A stretch of DNA of 64,000 nucleotides from Chara braunii (Eukaryota > Streptophyta > Charophyceae > Charales > Characeae), in NCBI GenBank assembly GCA_003427395.1, contig BFEA01000053.1:1894809-1958808 (forward strand), read 5' to 3'. The position numbers and the translations under genes were made by a program. Numbering within the stretch: position 1 is the first letter of the stretch; each line of letters begins with the position of its first letter. Shown here piece by piece: positions 57,759-64,000 of the stretch. The notes below the pieces were generated by a model. It was not told where the DNA came from. It did no database searches and saw nothing but the letters and a program-made list of their open reading frames with translations.

Positions 57759-60741
57759 CTTCAGCGTCGCGGGAAAGAGTGACCAACGAAGAAGACTATT
57801 GAAAATGATATACTCACAGGAGCAAAAACGAAAACCCTTAGCAGGGTATATAGACGAGATAGAGAAAAGGAAGAACTCAAACGGAGAGAACGTCAGATGC
57901 CGAGACCAGGTTGCATCGACAGTTTCAAGAGAGCAGGGAAAAACGAAAAAGAAGAAAAGAAGAACGTAGGCAGATTTAGGAGTGTATCGTACCCAAACAG
58001 AAAAAGTGTCAGATGCGGCGACCACTAAGGCTTACAGAAACCTCTTGCGACACCTTTTTGTCCCAGCTTCTTAGTGTTAAGACTGCCACGCGTCTGCAAA
58101 ACTTTAAAGCTTCAGTACATAACAAGAAAATCCGAAAACTATCAGAGAAAAGGTGAAACTACATAAAAAAGAAAGGGCACTGTCCTACTGTAGGCCCCCA
58201 CGTATCAAGGTGCTATCATCTTGCACCCGAAGTACACCCCGGCCAGCGCCATAGACTACACCAATCACTACAGACCGGGATATGCCCCTTCGGTCGTCCA
58301 GACCTCTTTTTCAAACCACTGGCCACGAAAAGCTAACCCCACCCAGTCAAGCAGTCCATCAATTCTGCCCAGATTCCGGAAAACTTGTTGGAGAAGTTTT
58401 GCAGGGCATTATCAAAATACTCGTCCGGGAGACGGTGCTTTCGCAGCTCAATTTTGAGGGTCAACAGAGAGCAATCTTTGCACCAGGAATGTTGGTGTAC
58501 GTACGTGCCCTGTGCAGGAAGGTTCAACGACCCCTGAACCTAGGAGCTTCAACGACTGCCATTTTTTGCTGTTTTGCCCATCGAAATACCCACACATTGC
58601 CTCAACACTTTCCCACATTGCCTCAACACTTTCCCACATGCCAGCCCAAAGGAGAGACTTTTCCGGCCAATCTGCAGTGATGATGGCATGATGTTTTATA
58701 TTACAGAACATCTCTTTAATGTAAAAAATGCCGCCGTCAGGAAACGATCCCCTCTACCCAACTGCCTGTTAATGCCTGTCAGTGACTGTGTCAAGAGGTT
58801 CCCACTTCTCAAATTGAAATTTGAAGCTTCAGGGACGTCCCGCAGCATTCTGTTGAGTGCCTGTGCAAATGCCTTCTCTTTGTTGCCCGCACCCCGCATT
58901 CGGACATGGTCGGACAGACAGGACGCCATTTTTTAATGTCCTTATGTTTTGGAAGGGCCTTCCAAGTTTTTCTTTCTCATGCAACGTCCCCAGCTTTTGA
59001 AGACAATTGGCCTCGTACTTTTTCTTCCCTGACGCAGTCACATCCATCTCATGCTCTTTGCAAGGCACCAACCCCGCATTGTCCAGGAACAGCTTGCACA
59101 TACCCGGACAATAAATCACCGGACAACAGACCATCGAGTCACCCGGATTGTGGTCTATCAGGTATATACAATCAACTCACCAATCCTCTTTTTCCATTGC
59201 AGAACCCGGTCAACGTCGCATCCCTGCCTGTCTTCCACTACCTTATTGCTATTGAAACATCCACCGACAAGCTCATGTTCGAAAGCATTGATAGGGAAGA
59301 GACCTTGTCAAAAAATAACGATAGAACGATGCGGATCGAACTCCTAGCATAGGCACTGGGAGATGGAAATGGAATATTATTACGTGCATTTTTATTGAAA
59401 CCCGGGACGCATATATGTCAATTGACCCGCGATTCAACCGGACATCCATCTGTTATATACCCGATTGAACTTCAATCCACAACGAATTCTCACGTTCCCA
59501 TACACGCATGCGATTGCAGAGTAGACTCGAAGGAGGTAAATGCGCACACAAAACCGCAGAGAAGATATGCACAGCGGAAGCTCAAACAAAATACAGAGAA
59601 AAGTTAGAGAACTGAAAAAACGAATTTCAATTCTGCAATCCCTCGTCCTGCTCCAATCGATCCAGAAGAGTACTTGTTCCAAGAATCACAACTGCGCGTT
59701 TGCAACAACCCCGAACAACCAGAAACAAGTGTTCAACGACGTCAGTCTGCAGGAGTCTTCTTCTTCCTCCTCGCCACCACCTCATACCCCCCCCTGGCTA
59801 TGGCTGCGGTAGCTGCAGCAACCCCTGCCCACAGCTGTCACAACGTGCCAATCTGAACCAGCAACCCTAATGATAACAGCGCCAGCTCAGCACCCGCACG
59901 GAAATGCAGCGGTGGCAGTCCTGATGAAGAAGGAGACCATCGATCCAGCACTTGGAAGAAGACAAAGTTCCTAAAGAAGAGGAACAACAGATATGGCTGC
60001 CAAGTGGAAGATGGCAGCACCCAAATCCAACAACACAGTCCTGTGGAAGCTCTCATGCAGAGCTGCGAAATGGCAGCAGTGCGATCTTCAACTTTGTTTC
60101 CCAACCCCAGCTATGGCTGGGCTTCTCGAGGAAGAAGATGACCTCGCCCAAATTAGAGCGCAGCGACACTCCAGCAACGGACAGGCAGAGTTTCCCCAGC
60201 CAACGAAAACGTGAAAAGACCCCAACCAAACCAAATTTCCTGTCCGCTACTTCTACCCTCTGCCTAGACATACAATGGACTCCAACAAAGGCAACAACCC
60301 AATACTCGTCTGCATCTAGATGGAAACAGGGGGAAAAAAAGGGACCAGGACCTATTATGACAAGGCAAAAGGAAAAGGCCTAATGGCCTAGGACTAGTAG
60401 TGACAGACTCAGGGATAAAGTCCCATAGGGCTCAACACTCACAAACAAAACACACAGGTTACATACAGGTCACGGAATCAAGTCCCGCTGGACTCGAAAC
60501 AAGACAAGAAACTACAAAGCCGAAGACTTTGTGTACAGTCCCACTGGAAAACTGCGATTTATTGCATTCTTACCCTCCAAGGGTGTGAGGACCCACGAGC
60601 TACATAACCAACTACCAGCCCATATCGGTGGAGAGGTATAGAGGATCGCTAAACGTCCATAGCGATGGAGAACACAAAGACCTCAGAATCATGGTGAGAT
60701 TATCAGATTTATTAACATGGGCCCTGTGTAAGGATGACAGG
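57759..60741. other. Region with several medium ORFs but no identified gene
   Basis: Frames on both strands reach 130 to 148 codons (for example 58282..58680 +, 58829..59134 -, 58906..59352 +, 59952..60383 +), none with a known motif. A 21-bp exact duplication (CACATTGCCTCAACACTTTC plus C) sits at 58593..58634. The right end runs into the poly(A) scar at 60742, so part of this may be the body of a retroposed copy. I cannot say where it begins. Confidence 0.3.
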
Positions 60742-60790
60742 AATAAATCGAGAAATGGCCCAAAAAAAAAAAAAAAAAAAAAAAAAAAAA
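60742..60790 (+). other. AATAAA signal followed by a 29-A tract (retroposition scar)
   Basis: AATAAA at 60742..60747, 14 other bases, then A from 60762 to 60790. This is the layout of a genomic copy made from a polyadenylated RNA on the plus strand, such as a LINE, SINE or processed transcript. No flanking target duplication was found by eye. Confidence 0.5.
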
Positions 60791-62491
60791 GCCAGGCAAT
60801 CAACTTCTAGGCAACCAATCAGCTTCAGAAAATCTACAGGTTGTAGCTCAGACTGTCAGCGAGTGTTAGCTAGCTGAATGCGAGGGTACTATTAGCCTGG
60901 TAATCAGCTCTTAGATCGCTGACAACATCCTGAAAATCAGATGATCGAGGTTTAGATTAACAGAGGGGACCATCTAGTTGAATGCAAGGGTGATGAATTT
61001 TTGTCAGGACTGCGTGTCAGTTAGACTCCTGAACTGCTCATCTATGTATTTGCAAGCACGATACGCAGATTCTTCCCAATAATAAGGTAGAATCTGACAA
61101 GATCTGTATATGGGGCTAAGCCTGACCATATTCAGCAATAACGCTTGAACTGACAGAGTCGTGTGTAGGGTAGGTCTATCTGAGTAGAGAGTTCAGTCGG
61201 AAACAGATTTGACTCTGGCCAATCAGGCTGAGACAGTACTAGGACAAAGCCCAGTGGTTAAAAGGAATTTGCAGCTGTATAGGTAAAATCAGAACATTGG
61301 CACTACAAGTGTGCGACCACAGAGAAACACTGAAAATCTGATTTCTACCCGAAAGAGCAAAACTTAGGACCGTGTAGGAAAATTCGAGGTGAGATTTGTA
61401 CCAATCATACTCTCTCTCAAACACAGGTCATCCATCCAATGAGTGCAGTTCAGTGTGAGAACATAAATGATCAGAAAGTGAATGCCACTCACAGGAAGTA
61501 CAAGGGGGTAGTGAGACAAGGATACAGTGTAAACTCACATTGAAGTTCTTGTCAGTCTGGAAGGCAATCTTCGGGCTGATTCATCGTCACGAGAAGATGA
61601 ATTCGGTCCGATTAACAGTCTGTCCATCAGCAGTGTTTGAGAAACTTGAACAAGCCCGGTGTAAGGCGGCCACAAGCAGTGCGCCGCCTGAGATCCGCGG
61701 AATTGGGGCTTAGGCTCAGGGACAAATCCGTTTTTTTTATGGTAGTCTCGTATGACCAGGCAGCTAAAATTAGGGGAACTCAGGGCACCCCTGATTTTGG
61801 GCGCACTGAGCTCTAAGAGTAACGCTTAAAGATGGCGAGATGGGTGACCGGACTCGGCATGTCTCGGGACTGTCATTTTCGACTGTTCCGAGGGTTAGAC
61901 CGGGATTGACCTGCCGCGGAGAGGCATCGAGGGAGTTTACCTCGCCGCAACGTTTTTGCAGCATACGACCGGGCCGAAATGAGGCCTCCAATTTTTGTCT
62001 ATTTTTGTACCTAAACTAAAGATGGGAGAAAAAAATTGGGAACAGTAGAGGGGAAGAGAAAAACGTAATATCCCTTAGTTCCCTTATTTTTCGCGGGATT
62101 TAAATTTTGGGGAAAATACCTCGTTATTTTATGTTTCCGGCAATGAAANAAAAAAANAACAGAGAAAAAGATTTAAAGTGGTAAGGGAGAGAAGAAAAGA
62201 GAGAATTTCAACCATTTGATTAAACTCCCTCAGAATTCATTTTTGGAGGACCTACGNCTAATTCACTATTTCAGACAATAGAATTAAGGAAAAGGGAGAG
62301 CGAAAAAAAAAAGGATGAAACAAACAGGAGCTAATGATTATTCGATGCCTGGTCTGGTTTTGCTCGGGATACCNACCGTCAGCTCAAAACCCAGATTTGA
62401 TCAGATTCCCTGAGATCTAATTTTTTTTGCTAACCCCCGATGATCGAAACTCTCCATGACGCGTCCCCTATTTACCTGATTACTAACGTTA
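60791..62491. other. AT-rich non-coding stretch
   Basis: No gene seen. Several undetermined bases lie in purine-rich patches (about 62148 to 62374), suggesting low assembly quality. Confidence 0.5.
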
Positions 62492-62794
62492 CAGGGTCGC
62501 CATCATCACGACTATTTATTTCAGGATCAACATCATCATGGCTATTTGTTTCAGGGCCGGAACCGCTACGGTGACTTACTTTCAGGTCTGGAGCCACTAT
62601 GACGATGTATTTCAGGGTCGGAGCCTGGACGGCAGGTTATTCCGGGTTCGGCGCTATCACGGGTATTTAGCTCAGGTTCGGCACCAACACTGCGACCATT
62701 TATTCCAAGTTTGGTGCCACTATGGCGGCTTATTTCATCTTGGGACCACTACGCGAGTCTATTTCAGGTTCGGGATGACTACGCTGATGTATTC
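62492..62794 (+). repeat. Degenerate 30-bp minisatellite, ten units
   Basis: Units start CAGG(T/G)TCGG and end TATTT or TATTC. Their lengths are 30, 30, 31, 30, 30, 30, 33, 30, 29 and 30. The period of ten codons leaves a frame (62538..62810) with a loosely repeated peptide such as YFQVWSHYDD, LFRVRRYHGY and LFQVWCHYGG. Indels of one base occur, so I regard it as non-coding. Confidence 0.85.
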
Positions 62795-64000
62795 ACACCG
62801 CGACCTATGAGATATGAGTGTGGGATTAGATCGTTGTCGTAGTGTTACCGCCATGTTACTTGATTGTGCCGCACGGCTCCATTGCGTCGGTGTGGCCGCT
62901 GTTCCGGTTCGGGCGTCTGGTTCGAGAGAGGTTCGGAATTATCACGATATGGCGGTACGGTTTGGTGCCTACATGGTATAGCATCCTGGTTCTAGTTCTC
63001 AGGTTTGGTATTATCCTAGAGCTGCGGCATTGTGCGGTACTTGACACGCATCGAGTTCGTTGTTGGTTCAACGTCGGTACGGTACGGGTCCGGCATCGAG
63101 ATGGTACAACAACAGGTACTAGTTACTCTGGCTCGGAACGGGCTCGGTACGGGTACGACTTATTTCAGGCTCGGTATCGGCTCGGCCCTTGACGCACTCC
63201 AGGTTCGGTATTGGTCAGGCATCAACATGGTACGGGCCACAACAGTTCAAGACGGTTGTCTCAGGTTTGGTCTTGGTTCGGCATTGATAATGGGAGGGAC
63301 TACGGTATTTCAAAATGATTATCTCANGGTTAGCATTGGTACGGTGTGGGTCACGACGACATGCCTGATAGGGTATGGCAACGCTGGTCGTCGGCGGTAT
63401 GATTCTGTACNGGCTACTTCAGTTTCCTGTTAAGGCGACCGGAATGACCACTAGTTCGGTTCGACATCGACAAGGTACTGCAAGGTGGTACTTATTCCCA
63501 GGTTCGGAACTATCACGGCGCGGTGGCATTGTACTATTTCTCTTTGTTCCTGGAACGGTCTGTGGTACGGTTACTGGTCTGGGACTGAGACGACTCGCTG
63601 TTGTTCGATTATCATTAATTTTGGGGCTGCAGGTTTCCGACTAGGGTGGCTCATTGATGCTCAACAACACTACTCCAAGGTACATAATTGGTCTGGGCCA
63701 AGGGCCAAAGGCAGACTGCATGGTCTGCGAAAGTGCCAGTCCTCGAACCACGAGCGCTGGGCAGGGACCGCCGGGCCCTTATTTTCGATGCTGTTGAACG
63801 GAANCGCAGGTCGGCAATATTATGAGGCTGTGGGTCTAGTACCAGGGGGGGTCTAGCACCACGGGTACAGACAGTACCAACCTCCAGTAGCGAGCGAGTA
63901 CCGCTGACAGTGGTGGCCTTACTATTTGCATGGGCCTGACTGTAACAGTGGCCATGTTCATCCGAGTGTGAGCAATCATGATCATGAGGAGAGGAGTGAC
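62795..64000. repeat. Diverged continuation of the minisatellite, then unique sequence
   Basis: To about 63640 the string GGTTCGG/GGTACGG and GGCTCGGTA keeps recurring at irregular spacing with TATTTCAGG, as if the 30-bp array had decayed or expanded unevenly. Several undetermined bases are present. After 63640 I see no structure. Confidence 0.5.

Noticed and set aside
1-64000. CRISPR arrays, bacterial operons, rRNA or tRNA genes
   Set aside because: I saw no regularly spaced conserved repeats with unique spacers, no ribosomal RNA signature and no cloverleaf I could support. The window reads as eukaryotic nuclear DNA.

Overview
The window looks like nuclear DNA of a streptophyte alga or early-diverging plant. 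A charophyte such as Chara is my best guess. That is an inference from three things: one intron-containing gene of a plant TPR family, standard stop codons in that gene, and a very repeat-rich, microsatellite-riddled setting. Only one host gene is well supported. It is a five-exon gene (coding 44024..51543, + strand, 1069 residues by my splice model) of the MS5/TDM1/POLLENLESS3-SDI TPR family, with a very long Gln/Ser-rich tail. Everything else is mobile or repetitive DNA, or sequence in which I see no gene.

Layout. 1..4353 and 18635..23000 are two co-linear copies of one long direct repeat (repeat A). The left copy carries a perfect 78-bp inverted repeat that the right copy lacks. Between them lies a decayed Ty3/gypsy retrotransposon on the minus strand: integrase 7284..8812, RNase H and reverse transcriptase 8880..10256, protease 10523..11896, Gag 11978..12904. 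It is preceded by an array of diverged, mutually homologous modules (13268..15432) and a tRNA-Asp-type primer site at 15764..15781. A sixth module, the only intact one, lies beyond that site (16385..16933).

23001..24841 and 36080..42480 hold an unnamed repeat family (family C and a short satellite D) whose copies are bounded by (GA)n tracts, including one large inverted pair. 24842..36079 is a head-to-tail array of Penelope-like elements on the minus strand: two full units of about 5.15 kb and one 5'-truncated unit. Their GIY-YIG nuclease lies upstream of the reverse transcriptase, the permuted order known from Naiad/Chlamys elements. A diverged fragment of a related element lies at 40425..41463.

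42481..44023 is a GC-rich leader/promoter region with an 88-bp GA tract just before the TPR gene's start codon. 51544..64000 has no gene I can defend. It holds microsatellites, several short tandem duplications, a poly(A) scar preceded by AATAAA (60742..60790) and a degenerate 30-bp minisatellite (62492..62794) that fades into similar sequence.

The mobile elements are mostly broken by nonsense codons in an otherwise conserved frame, often where Arg, Gln or Trp is expected. This suggests decay by cytosine deamination. There are two large assembly gaps, at 23297..23410 and 37555..38033, both inside GA/TC microsatellites.
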